Assembly (NCBI RefSeq): GCF_002953255.1
Contig: NZ_CP026498.1
Coordinates: forward strand, 1,094,693-1,158,692
Reading direction: 5' to 3'
Origin: Streptomyces sp. CB01881
GTDB lineage: Bacteria; Actinomycetota; Actinomycetes; Streptomycetales; Streptomycetaceae
DNA length: 64,000 nucleotides
Under the pieces are notes generated by a model. That model was not told the origin of the DNA. It ran no database searches and worked only from the letters and a program-made list of their open reading frames with translations. The translations under genes were made by a program, and so were the position numbers. Shown piece by piece: positions 25,166-35,500 of this stretch (the stretch's first letter is position 1; every line of letters starts with the position of its first letter).

Positions 25166-28100
25166 GTCACCGGTCCGGACGGCGGACGGCGCGGCCTCCC
25201 GCGCGACGGGGGCCGGGGCGGGCGTCGTGGTGGCGGGCACCGGGGCAACGGGGGCCGGGGCGGCGGAGGCCGGGGCCGGCTCGACGGGGGCGGCGGGCGC
25301 GGGAACGGGGGCCGGAGCCGGGGACGGCGTGACCGGGGCCACCGGGGCGGCAACCGGGGCGACCGGCTGCGCGGCGGCGACCGGCTCGGCCTCGGCCGGC
25401 ATCTGCGTCTCCAGGTACCCGGCCAGCTCGCGCAGCGTCGCGTAGTCGTACAGCCGCGTCGCCGTCAGCGACGTGCCGTACAGCCGGTTGATCGTCTTCA
25501 CCCACTCGACGCCGATGATGGAGTCCATGCCGAGCTCCACGAAGTTGCGGCCGGCGTCGACCTCCCCCGGTTCCAGGAACAGGGCCTCGGCCAGGCTGCT
25601 CCGCAGCTCGTCGATGAGGACGGACCTCGGTCGGACCGGCCGGGCCGCGACGGGCGCGGGCGCCGGCACGGAGGGGACGGCGGGCACGGGCTCCGGCGTC
25701 GGCACGGGATCCGGCGTCACCACGGACTGCACGGCCGGCGCGGGTGCGGCGGCCGGCGCGGGCGCGGGCGCGGCGGCCGCCATCTCACTCCGGAGGAACT
25801 CCGCGAACTCCCGCACCGTCGGGTAGTCGTAGAGCCGGGCGGCCGTCAGCGCGGTGCCGTACTTCTTGTTGAGGGTCTTGATCCACTCCACCCCGACGAT
25901 GGAGTCCAGGCCCAGCTCGATGAAGTTGCGGCCGAGGTCGATGTCGCTCTCCGGCAGGTACAGCGCCTCCGCGAGACCGGCTCGCAGCTCCTGCCGCAGC
26001 ACGCTCGTGGACCGCACCGGCGCGACCGGGGCCTGCGGCACGGGCGCCGGGCCGGCGACGGCGGCGTCGGGGGCGGCCAGGGGCCGTGCGCCGGGCACCG
26101 GGGTCACGACCGGCGCGGGCCGCCCGGACGGAGCACCCAGCTCGCCCAGCCGGACGTTGCGCGGCTTGCCGGCCAGCGAGACCGGTGCGGCGGGCGCCGC
26201 ACCCGGGCTCCGCAGCACGATCTTCGCCCGTCCGGCTGCGGTCCCGCCCGTCGCGGGGGCGGCCACGACCACCGGAGCAGCGGCCGGGGCCGGGGCCGCA
26301 GCCACAGCCACCGCGGCCGGAGTCGGGGCCGCCGCGGTCGGAGCCGGGGCGGGCGCGGCCACCGGGGCCGCCGCGGGCCGCTGCTGCGTGGCCCAGTACC
26401 GCTTGCGCGAGAACGGGTAGCCGGGCAGCGCGGTCAGGTGCGGCTGCTCGCCCGCGAAGAGCTTCTGCCAGTCCGGCGTCGCGCCCTGGCAGTAGAGCGC
26501 GGCCAGGGCCGAGAGCACGTCCCGGTACTTGGCCGCCGGGGTGCCGGGCACCGCCAACTCGGCGAGCAGCGCCTGCGCCTGGATGTCGAGCAGCGAGCGG
26601 TCCTTGCGGTCCCGCGGCACCTCGCCGCGGCGGACCGTCGGCGAGTCCTCACCGCGCGCCGCGGCGTCCAGTGCGGCAAGGGCGTCGGCGGCGTCGCCGA
26701 CGACGAGCGCGCAGCGGTGGGCGAAGTGCTGCCTGCCCTCCAGCAGGGTGTACGCGGCGTCGCCGAGGCGGGCGGCGTCGAAGTCCCCGGCCCGCAGGGC
26801 CTCCCGCAGCTCCCGGACCCGCTCGTCCAGCGCCTCGGGGGTCTTCGCGGAGAGCACCAGCAGCCGGGCCGGTGCCTCGCCGGACGGCGCCGTGCGCTCG
26901 GGCGCGCGGTGACTCTCCACGACCATGTGGACGTTGGTCCCGCTCATGCCGAACGAGCTGACCGCACCGAGGCGCGTGCCCTGCGCGTCGGCCGGCCACG
27001 CCTTGGCCGCCTTGTTGACGTAGAAGGGGCTGTCCTTCCACGCGATGTAGTCGCTGTCCTGCTCGCAGTGGAGGCTGGCGGGGATGACGCCGTGCCGCAG
27101 CGACTGGACGAGGGCGATCAGGCTGACCACGCCGGAGGCGGCCAGCGTGTGGCCGACGTTGGTCTTGGTCGAGGTCAGCGCGCAGTGACCGGCCCGGCCG
27201 GTGCGCTCCTTGAAGACCTCGTTGAGCGCGTTGACCTCCACGGGGTCGCCGAGCCTGGTGCCGGTGCCGTGGGCGACGATGTGCTCGATGCGCCCGGCGT
27301 CGATCCCGAAGCGCCGGTGGACGCTGCGGTGGAGGTTCGCCTGGGCCGCGCCGTTCGGGGCGGTGATGCCGTTGGTCCGGCCGTCGTAGTTCATGCCGCT
27401 GCCGCGGATGACGGCGAGGACGGTGTCACCGTCGGCCTCCGCCTGCGACAGGCGCTTCAGGACGACGACCGCGACGGCCTCGCCGAGCACCATGCCGTCC
27501 GCCCGCGAGTCGAACGCGTGGCAGACGCCGCTCTCGGAGAGCATGCCGGCCTTACTCGTCTCGGCGAACACCTTGGAGGTGGTCGCCAGGTTGACCCCGG
27601 CCACCACCGCGGCGTCGCACTCGCCGCTGCGCAGGCTCGCGCACGCCTGGTGGGCGGCGGCCAGACCGGAGGAGCAGGCGGTGTTGATGGCGAGCACGGG
27701 ACCGGAGAAGTCGAGCAGGTAGGCCAGGCGCGAGGCCATGATCGCCTCGTGCTGCGCCGTGATGCTGCCCTCGCCCTGGGTCAGGTGCAGGTAGTCGCCC
27801 TGTTCCGCACCGACGAACATGCCGATCTGCTCGTCCCGGAGCCGACGCTCGCCGTAGCCGGCGTCCTCCAGCGCGTGCCAGGCCTCCTGGAGCAGCAGCC
27901 GCTGGCGCGGGTCCATGCTCTGCGCCTCGCGCGGCGAGATCTCGAAGAATGCGGGGTCGAACTCGGCGATGCCGGGGACGAATCCGCACCGGGTGCGCTC
28001 CGGGTCCTGTGCCTCCGGGTCGCTCCAGTCGGCGCGGCGGTCCTCGGGCACGGGCGAGAGGACGTCCCGGCCCTGCTCCAGGATCTTCCAGAACTCGTCG

Positions 28101-31100
28101 ACCGACCGGGCGGCGGGGAAGCGGCCGCTCATGCCGATGACGGCGATCGCCTCGGGTGCGCCGTCCGCGCTCCTCCCCCGGACCGGCCCGGCGGCCTCGG
28201 CGACCTCGGCGGCCGTGGCGGTCGTGGCGGGCTCGGGGACGGCGGTAGCCTCCGGGGCCTCGGCGGCCGGGCGCCCGGCCTGCTTCGTGTAGCGCTCGCG
28301 CAGGGCGTCCTGCTGCTCCGCCACCAGGTGCGCCACCAGCCGCTGCGGGGTGGGGTGCGAGAAGAAGACCGAGGGCAGCACCTCGAAGCCGAAGTGCCGG
28401 CTCATGGCCCCGGCGAGCTTCGCCAGGTTGACGGAGTCGAATCCGAGGTGCGAGAGGTTCTCGTCGGCGTGGATCTGCTCACGGGGCACCCTGAGCGTCT
28501 CACCGATCATCGTTTCCAGTTCCGAAAGAACCAGGGTGTCGAGGTCCACGTGCTCCGTTCCCGGGACGAGCGCGCTGTGCGCAGCGTTGTTGACGGCAGG
28601 TGCGGCAGGTGCGGCAGGTGTTTCTGGTACGGCAGGTGCGGTCGGTGCGGGGGGCGTCCGGTCCACGCCGAGCAGGCGCCGGACGCGGTCCGGCTCCCCG
28701 GCCAGGACGAGCTGCTGGGTCCGGCCCTGCCCCAGGAGCCGTTCGAAGAGCGCGATGCCCTCCTCCCGGTCGAGCAGCCGCAGCCCGCTGGAGGCGAGGT
28801 ACAGCTCGGCGCCCTGCGCGTCGTCGAACCCCATGCCGCCCTCGCGCCACAGGGGCCAGTTGACGGCGACGGTCGCCCCGGAGAGCGAACCCTGCCGCAC
28901 CCGCTCCTCGCGGTGCCGGGCGTAGGCGGTCTGGAAGCGGTTGCCGACGGCGTAGTCGCAGCTGCCGAAGTCCCCGAGGACGGCCGAGGTGGACGAGAAG
29001 TAGCAGGCGAAGCCGAGGGGTTCACCGGCGAGGACCTCGTCCAGGACGAGGGTGCCGGCCACCTTGGAGGAGAGCCGGTCCTCGAACGCCGGGGCGTCGG
29101 TGGTGAGGACGCTGCCCTGCCCGGCGACGCCGGCGGCGTGGATGACGCCGTCGATCGCCCCGAAGCGCTCGTGCGCCGCGCTCACGACCGCCCGCATGGC
29201 CTCCCGGTCGGCGGCGTCGGCCCGCCCGTACAGGACCTCGCCGCCGAGCGCCTCGATCCCGGCGATCAGCTGCTCCCGGCCTGCGTCGAGGGGCGAGCGG
29301 CCGGTCAGCACCAGGCGCGCGGAGCGGGTCCGGGCGAGGTGCTCGGCGAAGAGCAGGCCCAGGCCGCCGAGACCGCCGGTGATCAGGTAGGTGCCGCGCT
29401 GCCTGAGCAGGTCCGTACCGGCGCCGGGCGTGCTCGGCCGGACCCTGCCGACGTGGCGGGACCCGCCGCGGTAGAGCACGCTCGCCGGCTCGGCGGCGGC
29501 CAGCTCGTCCCGCAGGCGCGCGAACCAGGCCGCGGGTGCCATCCGGCCCCCGGCGTCCCGGTCCTGGACGGGCCGGCCCTCGGCGTCCCGGGCGTCCTCC
29601 AGCACGGCGGTGAACGCCACCCCCGGGAGCACCCGGCCGAGCGAACGCTCGAAGCCGAGCCACGACTCCAGGTACGCCTGCTCCACGCCGTCGCGGAACT
29701 CCCCGGCCTGGACGATCCGCCGGACCGTCAGCTTCGCCGCCGCGACCGCCTGGAGGAGGTGGAGGGTGGTGCGGTAGGAGGCCGGGCCGGCGCCGTCCTC
29801 CAGCGTCCACAGGTTGAGCAGGCCGTCGACCGGGCCGTACTGCGCCCGGATCTCCTCGAAGGCGCGGACCCAGTCGCCGGGCTCCCGGGCGTCGACCTGG
29901 TAGGAGTGCTCCGAGGTCTTCCGGTAGCCCTCGCCGCGGGTCAGGAGGACCAGCGTGGTCGCGGGGTCGAGGGCGCGCGCGGCGCGGGTGAGCTCGTCCG
30001 GGCCGGCGGGGTCGGTGCCGAGGCAGACCAGGATCCGCGCCGCGCCGGACGGCGCGGCGGGCAGCGCCTCGGGCTCCCAGTCCTCCGTGAAGACCAGCGC
30101 CTCGTGGGCCGGGCCGGCCGCAGCGGTTCCGACCGCGGCGGCGACGGCCGGGGTGGTGCCGGCGACGGCCGGGGCGGTACCGGCGAAGGTGCCTGCCAGG
30201 GCCGCGGCCGTGCGCGTGGTGTCGATCCAGTAGCGGTCCCGGCCGAAGGGGTAGGCGGGCAGCGCGATGCGCGCCGGCGCCACGCCGTCGTACAGCCCGG
30301 CCCAGTCGACGGTGACGCCCTTGACCCAGAGCTCCAGCAGCCTCGCGAGGTCCCGGCCGGCGAGCGCGTCGTCCGGCCGCTCCTCGGCGGCGAGCCGCGC
30401 GAGGGCCTCGGTGTCGCCGCTCGCCCGCCCGCGGACCAGGCCGTCGGCCTCCTCGCCGGCCGCGAAGCCCTTCAGCCGTGCGACCAGCTCCGGCATGGTC
30501 TCCACCACGAGGCCGAACCGCTCCCGCATGGCCTCGCGCCCCACCTGGAGCGTCCGGGCGACCGAGGGCAGGTCGGCGTCGGCGAGGCCCTTCGCCTCGA
30601 TCCAGTCGGCGAGTTGGCGTGCCTTCTCGGTCAGGCGGTCGGCGCTGCGGGCGGAGAGCACGACGAGGACGGGCGCCCCGGGCGCGACCGCGGGCGCGGG
30701 CTCCGCCCGGTACTCCTCGACGACCAGGTGGGCGTTGGACCCACCGGCCCCGAAGGAGGAGATGCCCGCGATCCGGGGCAGTTCCCGCTCGGCCCCGTCG
30801 ACCGTCACCACGGGCCGCCGCCAGTCCGCCAGGGTCTGCTGGACGGTGAAGGGCGTGCGGTCGAAGTCGATGTACGGGTTGAGCTCCGCGGAGTGCAGCG
30901 ACGGGGCGAGCTTGCCGTGCCGCAGTTGCAGCAGGACCTTGGTCAGGCCGGACATGCCGGCGGCGCTCTCGCAGTGCCCGATGTTGCTCTTGACCGAGCC
31001 GATCGCGCAGAACCGCTCGTCCTGGGTGTGCCGGCGGAACGCCTTGGTGAGCCCGGAGATCTCGATCGGGTCCCCGAGCGCCGTGCCGGTGCCGTGCGCC

Positions 31101-32590
31101 TCGATGTAGCTGACGGCCCGGGGGTCCACCCCGGCCTGCCGCCACGCGTCGGTGACCGAGCGGGCCTGCGCGAGCGGGCTGGGGACGGCGTACCCGTTGG
31201 TCCGCCCGCCGTGGTTGACGGCGATGCCCCGGATGACGCCGTGTATTCGGTCGCCGTCCGCCACGGCCCTGGCCAGCGGCTTCAGCAGGACGGCGCCCAC
31301 GCCCTCGCCCGGCACGTAGCCGTCGCCGCCCTTGCCGAAGCTCTCGCACCGGCCCTTGCCGGAGACGAACTTGCCCTGACCGAGCATCAGGTACTTGTTG
31401 GGGTGCACCGAGAGGTTGACGCCGCCGGCCAGCGCCACGTCGCAGACGCCCGCGCCGATGCTCTGGCAGGCGAGCTGGATGGCGCTGAGCGAGGAGGAGC
31501 ACATCGTGTCGACGCTCATGCTCGGGCCGCGGAAGTCGAAGTAGTAGGAGACCCGGTTGGCGACGGCCGAGGGGTTCCCGGAGAGCGCCACCGGGCGCCC
31601 GAGGACCTGCTCCTGGGCCCCGTAGAGCTGGTACTCCTCGTACATGACGCCGACGTAGACGCCGATGCTGGGCGGCGTGCCGTCGGCCGAGGGCGCGTTC
31701 AGGCCCGCCGGGGTGTACCCGGCGTCCTCGACGGTCTCGTAGGCGCACTGCAGGAAGAGGCGCTCCTGAGGGTCCATCAACTCGGCCTCGGAGGGCGAGA
31801 TGTGGAAGAACAGCGGGTCGAACTCGGCGACGCCGTCGACGAATCCGCCCCACTTGCTGTAGGTCTTCCCCGGCGCGTCCTTGTCGGGGTCGAAGTACAC
31901 GCCGTGGTTCCAGCGGTCGGCCGGGATCTCGGTGACGCTGTCGCGGCCGGCGGCCAGGTTGGCCCAGAACTCGTCCAGCGTGCGGGCCTGCGGGTAGCGC
32001 CCGGACAGGCCGATGATCGCGATGTCGAGCCCCCGCGTCCCCTCCGCCGCCCCCTCCCGCGTCTCCGACCGCTCGGGCTGCACCGACCGCACGGGCTGCA
32101 CGGGCTCGGGCGGCCGGGCCGGCCCGGCCGCGCCCACGGGCTGCGGCGCGTCCAACCGCGTGCCCCACCGGCTCGACGCCAGGGGCTTGCGCGGCACCGC
32201 CTTGCGCGGCACGGGCCTGCGCGGCCGGTCGGCCCCGCGCGGCGTCGGCGCCGGCGCGGGCGCCCGGCCGGCCGGGGCCTCCTCCTCACCGGCGGTGCCG
32301 AGGTGGCGCAGCAGCGCCGGGCGGTGGTCGGCGATGAGGTGCTGCGCCAGCCCGTGGAGGTCGCGGAACTCGAAGAAGAGGGTCTTCGGCAGCGACCCGA
32401 GGACGGTTTCGAGCTCGGCCGTCATGGTCATCGCCATGACCGAGTCGATGCCGAAGCTCTCGAACGCCCGGTGGGCGTCGACCCGGCCGACCGGCACCTT
32501 GGTGGCCTGGGAGAGCAGGCCCTTGAGGTAGGCGGTCGCCTTCGCTGCGAGCTCGTCGCTGTCGTGGTGTGTCACGGGGTTGTGCGTCAC
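23882..32590 (-). CDS. Trans-AT PKS: ACP-KS-KR-ACP-KS-ACP-ACP-KS, first beta-branching station
   Basis: A 2902-residue protein that begins with an ACP (10-95, FGIDSV) completing the previous protein's KS-DH-KR. Then: KS 187-625 (DTMCSSS, HGTGT, SNIGH), a KR with its structural half 830-1310 (TGGLGGLG, FSSTSAV, CDYAVGN, no Asp at the LDD position, so probably A-type), ACP 1345-1435 (GFDSV), KS 1478-1895 (NTACSSG, HGTGT, TNVGHT), tandem ACPs near 2195-2267 and 2322-2400, and a C-terminal KS 2475-2902 (DTACSSS, EMHGTGT). Both tandem ACPs carry GVEW after the Ser, marking them as substrates of the HMG-ACP synthase cassette; their module lacks reductive domains. Start GTG 32590 overlaps the upstream TGA by 4 nt; GGGA lies seven bases before it. 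The protein stops right after the KS, whose DH-KR-ACP is on the next protein. Confidence 0.96.
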   Translation of the reverse strand: MTHNPVTHHDSDELAAKATAYLKGLLSQATKVPVGRVDAHRAFESFGIDSVMAMTMTAELETVLGSLPKTLFFEFRDLHGLAQHLIADHRPALLRHLGTAGEEEAPAGRAPAPAPTPRGADRPRRPVPRKAVPRKPLASSRWGTRLDAPQPVGAAGPARPPEPVQPVRSVQPERSETREGAAEGTRGLDIAIIGLSGRYPQARTLDEFWANLAAGRDSVTEIPADRWNHGVYFDPDKDAPGKTYSKWGGFVDGVAEFDPLFFHISPSEAELMDPQERLFLQCAYETVEDAGYTPAGLNAPSADGTPPSIGVYVGVMYEEYQLYGAQEQVLGRPVALSGNPSAVANRVSYYFDFRGPSMSVDTMCSSSLSAIQLACQSIGAGVCDVALAGGVNLSVHPNKYLMLGQGKFVSGKGRCESFGKGGDGYVPGEGVGAVLLKPLARAVADGDRIHGVIRGIAVNHGGRTNGYAVPSPLAQARSVTDAWRQAGVDPRAVSYIEAHGTGTALGDPIEISGLTKAFRRHTQDERFCAIGSVKSNIGHCESAAGMSGLTKVLLQLRHGKLAPSLHSAELNPYIDFDRTPFTVQQTLADWRRPVVTVDGAERELPRIAGISSFGAGGSNAHLVVEEYRAEPAPAVAPGAPVLVVLSARSADRLTEKARQLADWIEAKGLADADLPSVARTLQVGREAMRERFGLVVETMPELVARLKGFAAGEEADGLVRGRASGDTEALARLAAEERPDDALAGRDLARLLELWVKGVTVDWAGLYDGVAPARIALPAYPFGRDRYWIDTTRTAAALAGTFAGTAPAVAGTTPAVAAAVGTAAAGPAHEALVFTEDWEPEALPAAPSGAARILVCLGTDPAGPDELTRAARALDPATTLVLLTRGEGYRKTSEHSYQVDAREPGDWVRAFEEIRAQYGPVDGLLNLWTLEDGAGPASYRTTLHLLQAVAAAKLTVRRIVQAGEFRDGVEQAYLESWLGFERSLGRVLPGVAFTAVLEDARDAEGRPVQDRDAGGRMAPAAWFARLRDELAAAEPASVLYRGGSRHVGRVRPSTPGAGTDLLRQRGTYLITGGLGGLGLLFAEHLARTRSARLVLTGRSPLDAGREQLIAGIEALGGEVLYGRADAADREAMRAVVSAAHERFGAIDGVIHAAGVAGQGSVLTTDAPAFEDRLSSKVAGTLVLDEVLAGEPLGFACYFSSTSAVLGDFGSCDYAVGNRFQTAYARHREERVRQGSLSGATVAVNWPLWREGGMGFDDAQGAELYLASSGLRLLDREEGIALFERLLGQGRTQQLVLAGEPDRVRRLLGVDRTPPAPTAPAVPETPAAPAAPAVNNAAHSALVPGTEHVDLDTLVLSELETMIGETLRVPREQIHADENLSHLGFDSVNLAKLAGAMSRHFGFEVLPSVFFSHPTPQRLVAHLVAEQQDALRERYTKQAGRPAAEAPEATAVPEPATTATAAEVAEAAGPVRGRSADGAPEAIAVIGMSGRFPAARSVDEFWKILEQGRDVLSPVPEDRRADWSDPEAQDPERTRCGFVPGIAEFDPAFFEISPREAQSMDPRQRLLLQEAWHALEDAGYGERRLRDEQIGMFVGAEQGDYLHLTQGEGSITAQHEAIMASRLAYLLDFSGPVLAINTACSSGLAAAHQACASLRSGECDAAVVAGVNLATTSKVFAETSKAGMLSESGVCHAFDSRADGMVLGEAVAVVVLKRLSQAEADGDTVLAVIRGSGMNYDGRTNGITAPNGAAQANLHRSVHRRFGIDAGRIEHIVAHGTGTRLGDPVEVNALNEVFKERTGRAGHCALTSTKTNVGHTLAASGVVSLIALVQSLRHGVIPASLHCEQDSDYIAWKDSPFYVNKAAKAWPADAQGTRLGAVSSFGMSGTNVHMVVESHRAPERTAPSGEAPARLLVLSAKTPEALDERVRELREALRAGDFDAARLGDAAYTLLEGRQHFAHRCALVVGDAADALAALDAAARGEDSPTVRRGEVPRDRKDRSLLDIQAQALLAELAVPGTPAAKYRDVLSALAALYCQGATPDWQKLFAGEQPHLTALPGYPFSRKRYWATQQRPAAAPVAAPAPAPTAAAPTPAAVAVAAAPAPAAAPVVVAAPATGGTAAGRAKIVLRSPGAAPAAPVSLAGKPRNVRLGELGAPSGRPAPVVTPVPGARPLAAPDAAVAGPAPVPQAPVAPVRSTSVLRQELRAGLAEALYLPESDIDLGRNFIELGLDSIVGVEWIKTLNKKYGTALTAARLYDYPTVREFAEFLRSEMAAAAPAPAPAAAPAPAVQSVVTPDPVPTPEPVPAVPSVPAPAPVAARPVRPRSVLIDELRSSLAEALFLEPGEVDAGRNFVELGMDSIIGVEWVKTINRLYGTSLTATRLYDYATLRELAGYLETQMPAEAEPVAAAQPVAPVAAPVAPVTPSPAPAPVPAPAAPVEPAPASAAPAPVAPVPATTTPAPAPVAREAAPSAVRTGDRAAVIGMSGRYPGSENLRQYWDNLSNGRNSVREVPPSRWDVARYYDPRPGQKGKTNCKWLGYLEDADCFDPLFFNISPLEAEGLDPQQRIFLQEAYRAFEDAGYDPQSLSRKKCGVFLGISGNEYSFLVFRNGAETNAATSSSNAIAASRIAYFLNLKGPAIAIDTACSSSLVALHLAQQALASHEIDIALVGGVSLYLLPDTYVGMSEAGMLSPHGQCRSFDNGADGFVPGEGVGALVLKRLGDAEADHDHVYGVVAASGTNQDGKTNGITAPSANSQMDLVRSVYDRHGIDAASIGYVEMHGTGTKLGDPIELDALGTVYRERGVPANSCAIGSVKSNIGHTSAAAGVAGVHKALLSMRHGLLVPSLNFETPNEHFDFAHSPFRVNTRLEPWEPQAGRAPRRAAVSSFGFSGTNAHVVLEEYRNA
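25390..28160 (-). other. PKS module I: KS-ACPb-ACPb, first beta-branching station
   Basis: KS Cys 27674-27676 (NTACSSG), no reductive domain, so a beta-keto thioester should reach the ACPs. ACP Ser codons are 25901-25903 and 25520-25522; the flag Trp codons are 25883-25885 and 25502-25504. Established knowledge: a Trp six residues after the phosphopantetheinylated Ser marks ACPs recognised by HMG-ACP synthase cassettes. Confidence 0.88.
28280..32030 (-). other. PKS module H: KS-KR-ACP
   Basis: KS Cys 31499-31501. KR has TGGLGGLG near 29370 and CDYAVGN near 28945; AAGVAGQGS lacks the LDD Asp. ACP is GFDSV near 28437. Domain order, KR motifs and ACP type mirror module A. Confidence 0.87.
28594..28647. 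repeat. 9-bp tandem repeats in a KR-ACP linker
   Basis: cggcaggtg occurs at 28594-28602, 28603-28611, 28612-28620 and 28630-28638, with a variant at 28639-28647. It encodes Pro-Ala-Ala units between the module H KR and ACP. Confidence 0.75.
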
Positions 32591-35500
32591 GGATTCGTCC
32601 CGACGGCAGAGGTGACAGGGGAGGTCTGGTGCGGGGCAGGCGTTTCAGGTGGGCCGGACGGCGCGGCCGCGGTGACCATCACCTGGCTGTGCGGGGAGTT
32701 GAGGATCCGGTGGAACGCCTCGATCCCTTCGGCCGTCCCCAGCGGGACGACGCCGTAGCGCGAGCGCAGCAGGGCCGCCGTCTCCGGCGTGACGTGCATT
32801 CCGCCGTCGGCCCAGAGCGGCCAGTTGACGGACTGGCTGTGCCCGCTGCGCTCGCCTCGGGTCACGAGGTCCCGGCGGTGCCAGGCGTAGGCGTCGAGGA
32901 AGGCGTTGGCCGCCGCGTAGTCGACCTGGCCGACGTTGCCGGAGGCCCCGGAGGTGGAGGAGAAGGTCACGAAGAAGTCGAGCGGGAGGGCGGCGGTGGC
33001 GTCGTCGAGGTTCACCACGCCCGACACCTTGGGTGCCAGGACGCCGCGGAACTCCGCCTCCTGCTTGCGCAGGATGAAGCCGTCGTGCGTGACGCCGGCG
33101 CTGTGGACGACGCCGTCGATCCGGCCGCACCGCTCCAGCGTCCGCGCCACCAGCGCGTCGGTGGCGGCGCGGTCGGCCGTGTCGGCCTGCTCGTAGTGCG
33201 CGGCGCGGGCGCCGAGGGCGACCAGCTCGTCGAGGGCGCGGAGCTTGTCCGGGCCGGACGGGGAGCGCCCGGTCAGGACGAGGGTGGCGTTCCCGGTCCG
33301 GGTGGCGATCTCCCGGGCGAGGACGAGGCCGAGCGCGCCCGTCCCGCCGGTGATCAGGTACACCCCGTTCTCCTTCCACGGGAGCGGGGTGGCGGCCGCC
33401 GTGGCGTCCTCGGCCCAGGCCTGCACCTCGCGCCGGCCGTCCCGGTAGCGGACGAGGGTGTCCTCCGGGTGGGCCCGGTTCTCCAGGATCCGTTCGACGG
33501 CCCTCGCCGGGGTGTCGTCCGGGTCGAGGAGAAGCAGCTGCCCGGTGACGTTCGGGTTCTCCAGCGCGGCCGTGCGGAGCATCGCGACGAGGCCGGAGAG
33601 CGGGAGCGCGTCCGGGCCGCCGGCGATCGCCAGCTGGAGGTGGGCCTTGCCGGCGGTGCCGCGCACCTCGGACTTCAGCCGCTCCAGAAGCTGCACCCCG
33701 TAGTCGGCGTACCGGCCGTCGAGGGTCCCGCCCTCGTCGGCCAGGACGACGACGTCACTGTCGTCGCCGCTCCTGAGCAGCTCGGCCGCCTCGGGCAGGC
33801 CCGCGAGGAGGACGGTCCGCCGTGCGCCGTCGACGCTGGAGGGCCCGCCCTGCGCGGGCCTCTCCTGCCACCGCGGGTAGGAGAGTGCCGCTGCGCCGGG
33901 GGTCCCCACAGGGTTGACCGGATCATGATGCACCGTCACTTGACGAGACGTTACATGATCACCAGTCGACTCCGTGGTGGAAATCGGATCATGATTCTTA
34001 TTTAGATTCAGGACCCGGAACGACAGCCCGGCGATGCGTACACGGACGCGTCCCCGCTGGTCGGCCAGGTCGACATCGAGCTTGCGGATCGCCGCGTCGG
34101 CGCTCTCCTCCCCGCTCGGGCGCACCCACGCCCACATCGCGTCGGTGCAGGCGTCGAGGACGAGGACGTCGTCCACCGCGAACGGCACGGCGAGGCCGGA
34201 ACCGCTGCGCGCCGCCCCCTCGGCGCCCGGCCGGCCGAGGACGCCGACGCAGGCCTGGAGCGCCGCGTCGAGCAGGCTCGGATGCAGCGTGAAGTCGCCC
34301 TCGGTGCCCCGGACCGGGTCCGGCAGCGCCAGCTCGGCCAGCGCCTGCCCCGGACCGGTCCAGATGTGCCGGACACCCCGGTGCGAGGGCCCGTACGCGA
34401 TGCCGGCCGCGTGGTAGAGCTCGTAGCAGTCCGCGGCGGTCAGCCCGGGGAGGTCGCAGGCGTCCCGCAGGGCGTCCAGGTCGAGGACGGTGTCCTCGGC
34501 GCCCTCCACGAAGTAGAGGGTCCCCTCGCCGTGCAGGACGGACTCCTCGTCGTCCGGGGTGCCGTAGACGCGGAACCGGATGTCGCCGTCCGCCTCGGGG
34601 TGCAGGCCGACGTGCAGCTCCTGCGGCCGGTCACCCACCCGCAGCGGCTGCGCCAGCACGACGTTCCTCAGCGCCACCGGCGCGGACGGCTCGACGGCCG
34701 TGCGGCAGGTGAGGCAGGCGGCCGCGACGGCCATCTCCAGGAACGCCGTGCCCGGCATCGTCCGGGAGCCCTGCACGACGTGGTCGCGCAGGAAGAACTC
34801 CTCGCCGGTGAAGACCGAGCTGAACCGCTGCTCCGCGAAGTCCGAGGTGTTGGCCTGCACCAGCGGGTGCAGCCGGCCCGGCCCCTGCGCCGGCTGCGGC
34901 CCCTGCGGCGCCCGAGCCACCAGGGGCTCGGCGTCGAAGGGGAAGCAGCGCTCGCGCGCGAACGGGTAGGTCGGCAGCGCGATCCGCCGGGGGGTGGCGG
35001 CGCCGTGCAGCAGCCGCCAGTCCAGCGGCACGCCGTTGGCCCAGAGTTCGAGGAGCTTCTCGTACTTCCCCTTCCCGGCCCAGGCCCCGATCATCGCGTC
35101 GAGGTCGGTGTCGGGGGCGAACAGCGTCAGCACGGCGCTGTCCCGGGTGACCGTGCTCCGCACGACCTCGTCACCGGAGCCGCCGCCGGAACCACTGCCC
35201 GAACCGCCGTCGAGGAAGTCCCGGAGCTTCACCAGCAGGTCCGGCACCGACCCGGCGATGACGCCGAGGCGCTCCTCCATCGCCTCGCGGCCCACCTGCA
35301 GCGTGTAGGCGATGTCCGCGAGGGCGGCGCCGGCGTTCTCCGGGCGCTCCAGCCAGTCCGCCAGGTTGCCGGCCTGCGCCCGCAGCTGCTCCGCCGTCCG
35401 CGCCGAGAGCGGCACCACGGCGGGCTGCGCGTCGTCGGCCGCGGCCGGCTCGGCCGCCTCCCCGGGCAGGTACTCCGCGATGACGATGTGGGCGTTGGAG

